Below are positions 17,517 through 25,951 of a DNA stretch of 53,051 nucleotides, in pieces. The DNA comes from Actinomycetes bacterium. Its GTDB lineage: Bacteria > Actinomycetota > Actinomycetes > Mycobacteriales > Mycobacteriaceae. The stretch is taken from positions 1 to 53,051 of the forward strand of contig JAKOYE010000214.1 of assembly GCA_029780675.1 (NCBI GenBank), given 5' to 3'. Each line of letters begins with the position of its first letter. Positions within the stretch are counted from its first letter, which is position 1. A program made the position numbers and the translations under genes. The notes below the pieces were generated by a model that had not been told where the DNA came from, did no database searches, and was given only the letters and a program-made list of their open reading frames with translations.

Positions 17517-18758
17517 GTGAGTACCGAGCTGATCATCCTCGGGCTGCTGGTCGTCACCGCCCTGGCCTTCGATTTCACCAACGGGTTTCATGACACCGGC
17601 AATGCCATGGCGACGTCCATCGCCACCGGAGCCCTGCCCCCGAAAGTCGCCGTCGCCCTGGCCGGTGTGCTCAACCTCGTCGGCGCTTTCCTGTCGGTCG
17701 AGGTCGCGGCCACCGTGACCAAGGACGTGCTGCGCATCCAGGACACCAAGACCGGATCCCTGTTGCCGAACATCGACGCCAACCTCGGGCTGATGATCAT
17801 CTTCGCCGGGCTGATCGGCGGCATCCTCTGGAATCTGCTCACATGGCTCTTCGGCATCCCGTCGAGTTCGTCGCACGCCCTGTTCGGCGGACTGATCGGC
17901 GCCGGTATGGCAGCGGTGGGCACCGCCGGTGTGAACTGGCTGGGGGTGACCGAGAAGGTGCTGATTCCCGCCATCGCCGCCCCGGTGATCGCCGGACTGG
18001 TCGCGGCGTGCGGCACCTGGCTGGTCTTCCGGATCACCCGCCGCGTCCTGCACCGCCAGCGCGACAACGGCTTTCGGTGGGGACAGATCGCCACCGCATC
18101 GCTGGTCGCGCTGTCCCACGGCACCAACGACGCACAGAAGACGATGGGCGTCATCGCCCTGGCATTGCTCACCACCGGCCACCTCACCGGCAATGTCAAG
18201 GAGGACGGCCTGCCGTTCTGGATCGTGTTCAGTTGCGCGGTGGCCATCGGCCTGGGCACCTACATCGGCGGCTGGCGGGTGATCCGAACACTGGGCAAGG
18301 GTCTGGTGGAGATCGCACCGCCGCAGGGACTGGCCGCCGAGGCCTCGTCGGCGGCGATCATCCTGAGTTCCAGCGCCGCCGGGATGGCGCTGTCGACCAC
18401 CCATGTGGCGACCGGGTCCATCCTGGGCAGCGGGGTCGGCAAGCCGGGTGCCGAGGTGCGCTGGTCGGTCGCCGGCCGGATGGCGGTGGCGTGGCTGCTG
18501 ACCCTGCCGGCGGCCGCCCTCGTGGGCGCGCTGACCTTCTGGCTCGGCCACGGCGTCGCGTCGGTGACCTCGGATCTGTTGGGCAGCATCCTGATCTTCG
18601 CGGTGCTGGTGGCGCTGTCCGGCTACCTGTGGTGGCGCGCCCAGCAGCAGAAGGTCGACCACTCCAATGTCAACGCCGACTGGGACAGCACGACGAACTC
18701 GGTGGTGCCGGCCGACGTCCGTGCCGCCCGCGCCGGCAACACCAACCAGGCCGCCTGA
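17517..18758 (+). CDS. pitA: PitA, low-affinity inorganic phosphate transporter
   Basis: The 413-residue membrane protein has the PiT-family signatures FDFTNGFHDTGNAMA near residue 20 and SHGTNDAQKTMGVIAL near residue 205, with about ten hydrophobic segments. It imports phosphate as a metal-phosphate complex using the proton gradient. The start is the GTG at 17517 (MSTELIILG). Two small genes follow at once, an order I recall from M. tuberculosis (Rv0545c-Rv0544c-Rv0543c). The C-terminal tail after VDHSNVNADWD is hydrophilic. Confidence 0.93.
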   Translation: MSTELIILGLLVVTALAFDFTNGFHDTGNAMATSIATGALPPKVAVALAGVLNLVGAFLSVEVAATVTKDVLRIQDTKTGSLLPNIDANLGLMIIFAGLIGGILWNLLTWLFGIPSSSSHALFGGLIGAGMAAVGTAGVNWLGVTEKVLIPAIAAPVIAGLVAACGTWLVFRITRRVLHRQRDNGFRWGQIATASLVALSHGTNDAQKTMGVIALALLTTGHLTGNVKEDGLPFWIVFSCAVAIGLGTYIGGWRVIRTLGKGLVEIAPPQGLAAEASSAAIILSSSAAGMALSTTHVATGSILGSGVGKPGAEVRWSVAGRMAVAWLLTLPAAALVGALTFWLGHGVASVTSDLLGSILIFAVLVALSGYLWWRAQQQKVDHSNVNADWDSTTNSVVPADVRAARAGNTNQAA

Positions 18759-18777
18759 GCCGCGGGAGGAGACGGAT

Positions 18778-19062
18778 ATGCACTATCTGGAGAGCATCCT
18801 GCGGGTGCTGATGGTCGGCCTGGTGCTGGGCGCCGGTCTACCGGCGGTGTTCGCCTTCGGGCTGCGCGCCTACTCCGCCGGGGCCGGTGGGGTCGACGCC
18901 GACGGTGTGGAGCATCCGGCACGCCCCGGGCTCACACCGGTCGGCCTGCTGCTGTTCGCCCTCGTGCTGGTGGTCATCGTCATGGCGATCCTGTGGATCA
19001 CGCGGGGCACGATCATCCATCACTTCGACGTGGACCCATTCCCCTTCATCCCCCGGAAGTGA
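18778..19062 (+). CDS. Small membrane protein downstream of pitA (Rv0544c-like)
   Basis: The 94-residue protein has two predicted transmembrane segments, one at about residues 8-30 (VLMVGLVLGAGLPAVFAFGL) and one at about 58-78 (VGLLLFALVLVVIVMAILWI). A GGGAGGAG ribosome site lies 10 bases before the ATG. Position and size agree with the conserved membrane protein Rv0544c next to pitA. No function is known to me; its fixed position suggests a partner of PitA. Confidence 0.8.
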   Translation: MHYLESILRVLMVGLVLGAGLPAVFAFGLRAYSAGAGGVDADGVEHPARPGLTPVGLLLFALVLVVIVMAILWITRGTIIHHFDVDPFPFIPRK

Positions 19063-19070
19063 GTGTGTAG

Positions 19071-19385
19071 ATGACCGTCACCGAGCCGAATCCGACGTTC
19101 TTCCAATCGGTCCTGGGCTGGCTGCGGAAGGGCTACCCCGAGGGCATCCCCCCGACGGACTACTACCCACTGCTGGCTCTGCTCAAGCGAACCCTGACAG
19201 AGGAAGAGCTGATCCAGGCCGCCTCGACGCTGCTACGGGAGAGCCGGACCGCCAACCCGGTGACGGACGACCAGATCCGCCGCGTCGTCCGCGAGGTCAT
19301 CGAGAAGGAACCCAACGTCGAAGAGGTCAATCAGGTGGCGGCGCGTCTGGCGATGGTCGGCTGGCCGCTCGCCGACCACTGCTGA
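19071..19385 (+). CDS. DUF3349 protein (Rv0543c-like)
   Basis: The 104-residue, probably soluble and helical protein (WLRKGYPEGIPPTDYYPLLALLKR, then TEEELIQAASTLL and VTDDQIRRVVREVI) matches the DUF3349 pattern of Rv0543c, for which a small helical-bundle structure has been determined. It follows the small membrane gene after 8 bases. The function is unknown. Confidence 0.85.
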   Translation: MTVTEPNPTFFQSVLGWLRKGYPEGIPPTDYYPLLALLKRTLTEEELIQAASTLLRESRTANPVTDDQIRRVVREVIEKEPNVEEVNQVAARLAMVGWPLADHC

Positions 19386-19418
19386 CAACTGCTGACAGCG
19401 GTCAACTACCGACTGCGC

Positions 19419-19778
19419 TCAGCGGGACGCGTCGGTGAGCGGAACCGGGGCGCCGTACAGTTCCTCGACCGCGCTCGCGCATCCCTTGACGAAGCTGTCG
19501 AAGTCGAAGTGCGGCTCGTCGGGCTGCCGGTCGATGCGGGCATGTAACCCCGTGCACAGCGGCAGCGCGGTGCCCCCGGCGGCCTCGACCTGCGCCTCCA
19601 CCGCGTCGCGCCCCTCACCCATCACCGCGGCGTAACCGGCGTCGTACCCCGAGTAGGGATAGGCCCGGACGAGATAGGACCCACCGACGAGGATCGCCGC
19701 GGACACCGCGACGGTCCCGGCCAACCGCAGCCAGCTGAACTCCGGTGCCTTCTCGAGCGTTTCCAGATTTCGGTCCAT
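19419..19778 (-). CDS. Hypothetical single-pass membrane protein
   Basis: The 119-residue protein has a short cytoplasmic N-terminus and one hydrophobic segment at about residues 19-38 (LAGTVAVSAAILVGGSYLV), followed by a soluble extracytoplasmic part with two cysteines (PLCTGLHARI and KGCASAVEEL) that could form a disulfide. I do not recognise a family. It is isolated on the minus strand between two plus-strand blocks. Confidence 0.65.
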   Translation of the reverse strand: MDRNLETLEKAPEFSWLRLAGTVAVSAAILVGGSYLVRAYPYSGYDAGYAAVMGEGRDAVEAQVEAAGGTALPLCTGLHARIDRQPDEPHFDFDSFVKGCASAVEELYGAPVPLTDASR

Positions 19779-19900
19779 GAGGGGCCGGACGCTACCGCCG
19801 GAGGGTTAACGGAACGTGACCACCAGGCGAACGCCTGATGCGGTAGGCGCAGCATGCGCTCGGCCAGGTAGACGACAGTTTCGACAGGTAGGGTGACCCG

Positions 19901-22900
19901 GTGTTTGGACAGGGCGTGGCGCGCGGACTCGGCGCCGTTCTGAGCGTCCCCGTGCGGGCCGCGTCGGCGGGGGTTCAGGTCGCCGCCGCGACGGCCGGTG
20001 CGGTCGCCGGGTTCGCCGGATCGGCTGCGCTGCTGGGAGGTTCGGCCGCGGCGCTGGCCGGCGAGACGCTCATCAGCGCGGTACCCGGTGGAAGGACAGC
20101 GGCCCGCGCCGTCGCCGGAGTGGCCTTGGAAGCGGTCGGCGGCGAGCCGGCGCGTCGCGGCAGCCGGCACGGCCGGCGGCACTGGATCGAGGTGCGCGGG
20201 CTGGCCGGGCCGGACGCCGATGCCATCGCCGAAGAGGTGCTCGAGGCGGTACGTGCCGTTCCCGGGGTCCTCGACGCCGTCGTCAACCGATCGGTCGCCC
20301 GGGTGATCGTCACCGTCGATGCCGCTTCGCCCCCGCGCGATCTGCACGCCGTGGTCACCGATGCCGAACGCCGTGCCCGATCGCAGACCGCGCCGCGGCA
20401 CCGTCCGCTCACCCTGCCGGCCGACGACACCGTCGTCGCGACGCGCCTCCTCGCCGCTCTGGCCGCGGCCACCGGCCTGAGTCTGTCGGTGGCCGGCACG
20501 GTGCTGAAGCTTCCCGGCCTGCCGGCCTTCGTCTCGGTGGCGCCCACCCTCGCCGACCAGATCCCGGCTGTGCGCCACACTCTGGTCCGCCGACTCGGCC
20601 ATGAGGGAACCGACCTGCTGTTCTCGCTGATCCATGCCACCAACAACATCCTGACGGTGTCGCCGACGGCCGCCGCCGGCGAAGCGGTCACCCGCGCTCT
20701 GCTTGCCGAGGAGGCCTGGCGGGCCCGTCAGGCCTGGCACCGTCACGAACCCACCCTGGCCGAGCAGTGCCCGGAAGGTCGCGAGCCGGCACCGGGCAGA
20801 ACCGTGTTCTCCGACGGACCGGGCGAGGAGTACGCCAACCGGGCGGGGTGGATCGGTCTGAGCGCCGCGGCGGTCATTGGTGCGTTGTCCCGCAATGCCA
20901 CCGTGGCCGGTGCGGCCGCGCTGGTATCGGCGCCCAAACCCACCCGCGCCGCACGAGAAGCCTTTGGCTGCGCCATGACCCGCGGTCTGACCACCCGGCA
21001 CGACACCGTCGTCATCCGGCCGCGGGCCCTGCGGGCGCTGGACCGCATCGAGGTCATCGTCATCGACCCGCGGGTGCTCTACACCGACGAACTGACGGTC
21101 ACCCGGGTGCGCGGGGTCGGCCGGTCCGGCAGCGCTCCGGCCTGGCAGGCCGCCCGGGGAGCTCTTGAGGCAAGCCTGCTCGGACCGGGATGGCACCGCC
21201 TGGCCGACATCCCGGGCTCCGGCATCGAGATGGGCGAAGCGCTGGTCAGCCCGGTGCGCGACCCGCTGGCCACCGCCGTCGTCAGCGAGGCCCGGCGCAG
21301 CGGCGCGCGGGTGGTCTCGGTCCGCGACGATGGGCTGCGATCACTGGGCCAGGGTTTCGACACGTTATATCGACGCGCGGAGGATCGACGCGCTGGGCAT
21401 CGGCTCCCGGAATCGCTCGACGACGCACTCGCCGCCGCGGTCTCCCGCCTGCGTCTCGACGGTGCGACCGTCATGTTGCTGACCACCTCGGAGATGGCCG
21501 CTCAGCATGAGGCCGATATCACCGTCGGCGTCACCCGCTCGGCCACCCCGCCCTGGGGCGCAGACGTTTTCGTCGCGGACCTGGCGGCGGTCTGGCGCAT
21601 CCTGCGCGCGGTGCCGGCGGCCCGGGCGGCGACCCGCCGGGGTGTCGGGTTGTCTCTCTCCGGTTCCGCGATCGGGGCGTTGATGCTGGTGCCCGGGGTG
21701 CCGGGCTACGGACCCGATGCGGTGAACGCCGGCGTCTTCGCCGGACTGTGGACTGGCGCCAGGGGCGCGGACAAGGTGTTCGACGACCCGCTGCCCGAGC
21801 CCGAACCCGGCCACGAGTGGCACAGCCTGCAGGCCGCCGAGGTCGGCCGCCTGCTCCCCCGCCCACCCTCGGCGATACCGCCCGCCGAGCCGAGGTCGCT
21901 GTTGGCCCCGGTCCGGTTCGTGTGGCGCGCGGGACATTCGGCGTGGTCGCTCACCACGGACCTGGCCGCGGAGATGAAGGCGAACCTCGCCGACCCGATC
22001 ACCCCGATTCTGGCAACGGGTGCGGTGGCCAGCGCCCTGCTCGGCTCACCGCTGGACGCCGCACTGGTCGGCAGTGTGCTGTTGACCAACGCGGCCCTGT
22101 CGGCCCAGCAGCAGTTGCACGCCCAGCGCGTCCTGGCCCGCCTGCTCGCCGTCCAGGACCCGCCGGCGCGCCGCCGGGTCGGACCTCTCGGGGACGGGAT
22201 CAGCGAGGACGTCCCCGCCGAGTCGCTGCGACTGGGCGACATCATCGAGGTCCACACCGGCGAGGTCGTCCCGGCCGACGCCCGGCTGATCGAGGCCCAC
22301 AACGTCGAGGTGGACGAGTCCCGGCTCACCGGCGAGTCGCTGCCGGTGCCCAAACAGACCGATCCCACGCCCGGGGTGCCACTGGCCGAACGATCCTGCA
22401 TGCTCTACGCGGGGACCACGGTTGTCGCCGGCAGCGCACTGGCCATCGTCACCGCAACCGGACGCGGAACCGAGGTTCGCCGCGCGCTTGCATTGGCCCC
22501 CAAGACATCTCGGACGATTGGCCTGCATCATCAGCTCGCCCAGATCACCAACCGGGCGCTGCCGTGGACCCTGGGCGGCGGGGCTCTGGTCGGCCTGCTA
22601 AGCACGCTCCGCGGCACGCCGTTGCGGGAGGCGGTGAGCGGCGCGGTGGCAGTCAGCGTCGCGGCGGTGCCGGAGGGGCTGCCACTGGTGGCGACGCTGG
22701 CTCAGTTGGCGGCCGCCCGCAAGCTCAGCGGCGAGCACGTGCTGATCCGCAACGCCAATTCGGTGGAAGCCCTGGCAAGGCTCGACGTCGTGTGCTTCGA
22801 CAAGACCGGCACCCTCAGCGAGAACCGACTGCGGGTGAAGCGGGTGCGGACGATCGGCCAAAGCAGCCCCGACGACGTCCTGCAGGCGGCGCTGAGCACG

Positions 22901-24490
22901 GTGATCCAGCGCGACGGCCGAGCCGACCACGCCACCGACGAGGCGATTCGATTGGCCGCCACCGGGAGCACCGTGGATCGGCAGGCATATCTGCCGTTCC
23001 AGTCCGGACGCCCGTTCGCCGCCGCGCTCAGCGGCACCCGGCTCACCATCAAGGGCGCACCCGAGGTTGTGGCGGCGGCCATGACCCGCTCCTCGGTCGA
23101 CCTGACACCGCTGATCGCCGAACTGGCGGCCGAAGGTCTGCGGGTGCTGGCCGTCGCGGAGCGGACGCTGACCCCCCGGCAGGCCGCACGGGCGAGCGGC
23201 GATCCGGCCGCGATGGAGCGGCTGTGCGCCTCGGGGCTGACGCCGATCGGCCTGCTGGGCCTGGCCGACACCCCACGGGAGGCGGCACCCGTCCTGCTGG
23301 CCGAACTGTCCGCGCGCGGTATCGGAGTGCGGCTGATCACCGGGGACCATCCGGTGACGGCGGCGGTCATCGCGGGCGAACTCGGTCTGGACCTCCCCGT
23401 GGAGGGGGTCATCACCGGATCGGAGTGGGAGGCACTGTCGGCCGACGAACGCGCCGAGGCCGTGCGCACCCGGATGGTGTTTGCGCGGATGTCGCCGGAG
23501 CACAAGATCGAGGTGATCCAGGCGCTGGAGGGCATCGGGCTGGTCACCGCGATGGTCGGCGACGGCGCCAATGACGCGGCCGCGATCCGGGCCGCCAGTG
23601 TGGGCATCGGGGTGGCCGCGCCGGGTAGCGATCCGGCCCGGACCGCCGCCGACATGATGCTCCTCGACGGCCACATCGAAGCGCTGATCGGCGCCCTCGA
23701 CGAGGCCCAGCAACTGTGGCGCCGCGTTCATTCGGCGGTGTCGGTGCTGCTCGGCGGCAATGCGGGTGAGGTGGCTTTCGCCCTGCTCACGACCCTGGTC
23801 ACCGGGCGGTCGGTGCTCAGCGCCCGCCAGATGCTGCTGGTGAACATGCTGACCGACGCCCTTCCCGCCGCCGCCCTCGCCGTCAGCAGCCAGGACGGGA
23901 CCGGGGCGGCCGACCGCGACGAGGCCGCGCTGTGGCGCGCCGTGGCGGTGCGCGGTGCCGCGACCACCACCGGGGCAACCCTCGCCTGGGCTATGGGGCG
24001 GCTGACCGGAACCCAGCGCAGGGCGGCGACGATCGCGCTGGTCGGTTTGGTGGGTACCCAGCTCACGCAGACGGTCGCCGACTCGCACGCCCCACTGGTG
24101 GTGGCGACTGCGGCCGGATCGCTGCTGACGTTGGCGGCGGTGATCAGCACGCCGGGGTTGAGTCAGCTGTTCGGCTGCACACCACTGGACCCGCTGGGAT
24201 GGGGTCAGGGATTGCTGGCCACCGCCGTGGCCTCGGTGCTCGGCATGTACGCGCCCGCCGTGTTGGACCGCCTCATGCCGCTACTGAACGGTTCGGAGGA
24301 GTCAGTCCTCGACTCAGTCCTCCACGATGACGATTCCGGCGTTCACCAGGACGGCGTAGATTTCTCGGACAGCGGGCGTGAGCAACCGCGCGCCCGCATC
24401 GAGGAGGACGTCCGGTCCGGCCAGGCGGAGAACTTCGGTCATGGAGTAAGCCAAACCCCGGCCGGTGGCCTCGACGGATCCATGAAGTGA
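19901..24490 (+). CDS. Giant cation-transporting P-type ATPase, CtpI-like
   Basis: The 1529-residue protein is roughly twice the usual P-type ATPase length, like mycobacterial CtpI. The N-terminal half holds an HMA-like segment (about residues 105-150, lacking CxxC) and a degenerate membrane region. The C-terminal half is a complete ATPase with TGES at 810-813, phosphorylated Asp967 in DKTGTLS, and GDGANDAAA at about 1220 where GDGxND is canonical. The transported ion is unknown. The GTG start is 6 bases after TAGGGT, a possible -10 box giving a leaderless mRNA. The last 65 residues are hydrophilic, of odd composition, and overlap a possible antisense reading frame. Confidence 0.87.
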   Translation: MFGQGVARGLGAVLSVPVRAASAGVQVAAATAGAVAGFAGSAALLGGSAAALAGETLISAVPGGRTAARAVAGVALEAVGGEPARRGSRHGRRHWIEVRGLAGPDADAIAEEVLEAVRAVPGVLDAVVNRSVARVIVTVDAASPPRDLHAVVTDAERRARSQTAPRHRPLTLPADDTVVATRLLAALAAATGLSLSVAGTVLKLPGLPAFVSVAPTLADQIPAVRHTLVRRLGHEGTDLLFSLIHATNNILTVSPTAAAGEAVTRALLAEEAWRARQAWHRHEPTLAEQCPEGREPAPGRTVFSDGPGEEYANRAGWIGLSAAAVIGALSRNATVAGAAALVSAPKPTRAAREAFGCAMTRGLTTRHDTVVIRPRALRALDRIEVIVIDPRVLYTDELTVTRVRGVGRSGSAPAWQAARGALEASLLGPGWHRLADIPGSGIEMGEALVSPVRDPLATAVVSEARRSGARVVSVRDDGLRSLGQGFDTLYRRAEDRRAGHRLPESLDDALAAAVSRLRLDGATVMLLTTSEMAAQHEADITVGVTRSATPPWGADVFVADLAAVWRILRAVPAARAATRRGVGLSLSGSAIGALMLVPGVPGYGPDAVNAGVFAGLWTGARGADKVFDDPLPEPEPGHEWHSLQAAEVGRLLPRPPSAIPPAEPRSLLAPVRFVWRAGHSAWSLTTDLAAEMKANLADPITPILATGAVASALLGSPLDAALVGSVLLTNAALSAQQQLHAQRVLARLLAVQDPPARRRVGPLGDGISEDVPAESLRLGDIIEVHTGEVVPADARLIEAHNVEVDESRLTGESLPVPKQTDPTPGVPLAERSCMLYAGTTVVAGSALAIVTATGRGTEVRRALALAPKTSRTIGLHHQLAQITNRALPWTLGGGALVGLLSTLRGTPLREAVSGAVAVSVAAVPEGLPLVATLAQLAAARKLSGEHVLIRNANSVEALARLDVVCFDKTGTLSENRLRVKRVRTIGQSSPDDVLQAALSTVIQRDGRADHATDEAIRLAATGSTVDRQAYLPFQSGRPFAAALSGTRLTIKGAPEVVAAAMTRSSVDLTPLIAELAAEGLRVLAVAERTLTPRQAARASGDPAAMERLCASGLTPIGLLGLADTPREAAPVLLAELSARGIGVRLITGDHPVTAAVIAGELGLDLPVEGVITGSEWEALSADERAEAVRTRMVFARMSPEHKIEVIQALEGIGLVTAMVGDGANDAAAIRAASVGIGVAAPGSDPARTAADMMLLDGHIEALIGALDEAQQLWRRVHSAVSVLLGGNAGEVAFALLTTLVTGRSVLSARQMLLVNMLTDALPAAALAVSSQDGTGAADRDEAALWRAVAVRGAATTTGATLAWAMGRLTGTQRRAATIALVGLVGTQLTQTVADSHAPLVVATAAGSLLTLAAVISTPGLSQLFGCTPLDPLGWGQGLLATAVASVLGMYAPAVLDRLMPLLNGSEESVLDSVLHDDDSGVHQDGVDFSDSGREQPRARIEEDVRSGQAENFGHGVSQTPAGGLDGSMK
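24314..24442 (-). other. Possible small antisense coding sequence within the 3' end of the CtpI-like gene
   Basis: A 42-codon minus-strand frame (MTEVLRLAGPDVLLDAGARL… ending GIVIVED) has a regular protein-like composition and about 81% GC at third positions. The opposing plus-strand frame is the hydrophilic C-terminal tail of the ATPase. No family is recognised. It may be a remnant of a gene or simply chance; one of the two overlapping frames is likely non-functional. Confidence 0.25.
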
Positions 24491-24503
24491 ACAGGACGCG
24501 AAT

Positions 24504-24977
24504 ATGTTCTTGACAGACAAACTCCTGGCCGCCCAGCGACGAGCTTCGGAGCGGGTGAAGCAGGGCAAGTCCTATTCGGTGGCACTGCCGATCGTCGGTC
24601 GGGTTCCGGTGCCCTCCCCCGAACAACTCGCCGTCTACGCGGCACTCGGCGGCCTCGTGGCGCTCGAACTCATCGAATGGCCCGTCGCCATCGCGATGGG
24701 TGTCGGATCGACCGTGGTGTCGCAGCGGCTGTCGGACCTGAAGGCCCGAGAGGAGGAACTCGCCGAGGCGATCGAACCGGCGAAGGCTCCCCTGACGAAG
24801 GCCACCCCCGCGAAGGTCGCCCCGGAGACTGACGCCATCCCCGTCCAGCAGACCTCCACGCGGCCCGCGGCGAAGAAGGCGCCCGCAACGAAGGCGGCCA
24901 CGACAAAGGCACCCGCGAAGAAAGCTCCCGCTAAGCGCGCACCGACGAAGACCACGCCGCCCGCAGACCCGACCTGA
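24504..24977 (+). CDS. Hypothetical protein with Lys/Ala/Pro histone-H1-like tail
   Basis: The 157-residue protein has an N-terminal soluble part (MFLTDKLLAAQRRASERVKQG), a hydrophobic stretch at about residues 40-72 (LAVYAALGGLVALELIEWPVAIAMGVG), and from about residue 95 a low-complexity tail rich in Ala, Lys, Pro and Thr with AKKAPA-type repeats. Such tails resemble those of mycobacterial HU/Hlp and eukaryotic H1 and would bind nucleic acid or other polyanions. With a hydrophobic segment before it, the tail might tether DNA or polyphosphate to the membrane (inference). No family is recognised. Confidence 0.65.
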   Translation: MFLTDKLLAAQRRASERVKQGKSYSVALPIVGRVPVPSPEQLAVYAALGGLVALELIEWPVAIAMGVGSTVVSQRLSDLKAREEELAEAIEPAKAPLTKATPAKVAPETDAIPVQQTSTRPAAKKAPATKAATTKAPAKKAPAKRAPTKTTPPADPT

Positions 24978-25034
24978 AACAGGCTGCGCGACAACGCGAC
25001 TCGAACTCCACCGACATCCAGACCGGAGACAGCA

Positions 25035-25065
25035 ATGTGGCCGCGTGCGAAACACGCGGCCACAT
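25035..25065. terminator. Bidirectional hairpin terminator
   Basis: A perfect 13-bp stem (ATGTGGCCGCGTG at 25035-25047 paired with 25053-25065) with a 5-base loop lies between two convergent genes. There is no T-run, as is common for mycobacterial terminators. Confidence 0.75.
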
Positions 25066-25079
25066 CGGTGAAAGCTTGG

Positions 25080-25307
25080 TCAGCGGCGACGACCGCCCGG
25101 TGCGCCCAGCCACGGAATCATCGGCTGGTTGGCCGGGGGCGCAACGGTACCCGGCCGAGCCTTGATCGAGACACTGCCGTTGGTCTGGCAGATGCTCTTG
25201 AAGTCGGTCTGCTGACAGGTGGGGCGGGCCTGCGCGGCCGGAGCCGACACCACCGCGATCACCCCGACGCCCGCCATCAGCAGCGCGGACATGCCTTTAA
25301 CGTTCAT
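25080..25307 (-). CDS. Small secreted protein with a cysteine pair
   Basis: The 75-residue precursor has a Sec signal peptide (about residues 1-27, ending SAPAAQA). The mature part of about 48 residues contains Cys31 and Cys40 (CQQTDFKSIC) and a Pro-rich C-terminus. An AAAGG ribosome site precedes the ATG. It resembles the many short secreted mycobacterial proteins of unknown role. A hairpin terminator follows it. Confidence 0.65.
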   Translation of the reverse strand: MNVKGMSALLMAGVGVIAVVSAPAAQARPTCQQTDFKSICQTNGSVSIKARPGTVAPPANQPMIPWLGAPGGRRR

Positions 25308-25374
25308 ATTTTCGCCTTTCGAGCCTTATCCCAAGTGTACGAGTGGTGCGCTGCCGCGATGCGATCGGCGGCGG

Positions 25375-25806
25375 TCAGGGGCAGGCCGAAATGACGATGG
25401 CGGCACTCGCGTCCAGCGGGGTCCCGTTGGCCGCAGCCCTGGCGACCGCATCGGCCTTGGCCGCCTCGACCGTCGGCCCGGCGCCGCCGGCGACCACGTC
25501 GGTGACGTCATCAGCGACCGACACGATGCAGAGATTGTCATTGGAGTACTCGTCGACGGTGCAATCCATCCCACCGTCAGCCCGGCACTCGGCAAGCACA
25601 GCTTCGGACGCCTCTTCGAAGGTGTCACCGGTGGCGTGGAAACCGACCAGGCCGCCGTCGAAGGTGCCGGTGCCGACCGCGTCGTAGATGTCCTCCGGAT
25701 CCTCCACGACACCACCGGGGCCACCGGCCCACGCGATGCCCGTCGAGATCCCCGCGGCGATGACGCCGGCAGCGGCGATCGACGAAAGCAAACGGAAATT
25801 ACCCAT
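25375..25806 (-). CDS. Secreted DUF4189-type protein
   Basis: The 143-residue precursor has a signal peptide (MGNFRLLSSIAAAGVIAAGISTGIAWA) and a mature domain with GFHATGDTFEEASEAVLAEC, GGMDCTV and NDNLCIVSVADD, the spacing of cysteines and small residues typical of DUF4189. The start was set at 25806 because an AAAGGA ribosome site lies just upstream; an ATG six codons earlier would put that site inside the gene. The function of the family is unknown. Confidence 0.75.
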   Translation of the reverse strand: MGNFRLLSSIAAAGVIAAGISTGIAWAGGPGGVVEDPEDIYDAVGTGTFDGGLVGFHATGDTFEEASEAVLAECRADGGMDCTVDEYSNDNLCIVSVADDVTDVVAGGAGPTVEAAKADAVARAAANGTPLDASAAIVISACP

Positions 25807-25951
25807 GCCGGTCCTTTCATTCATGAAATTCGCTTTAATCTAGCATCGAACCGATCCGCTGCAACGCGAGCCAGGTCGCTGGGAACGGGCGAGTCGCGCT
25901 CCTCATGGCAAAGGCCACTGCTCAGACATTCAGGGCACATATCCTCGGCAG

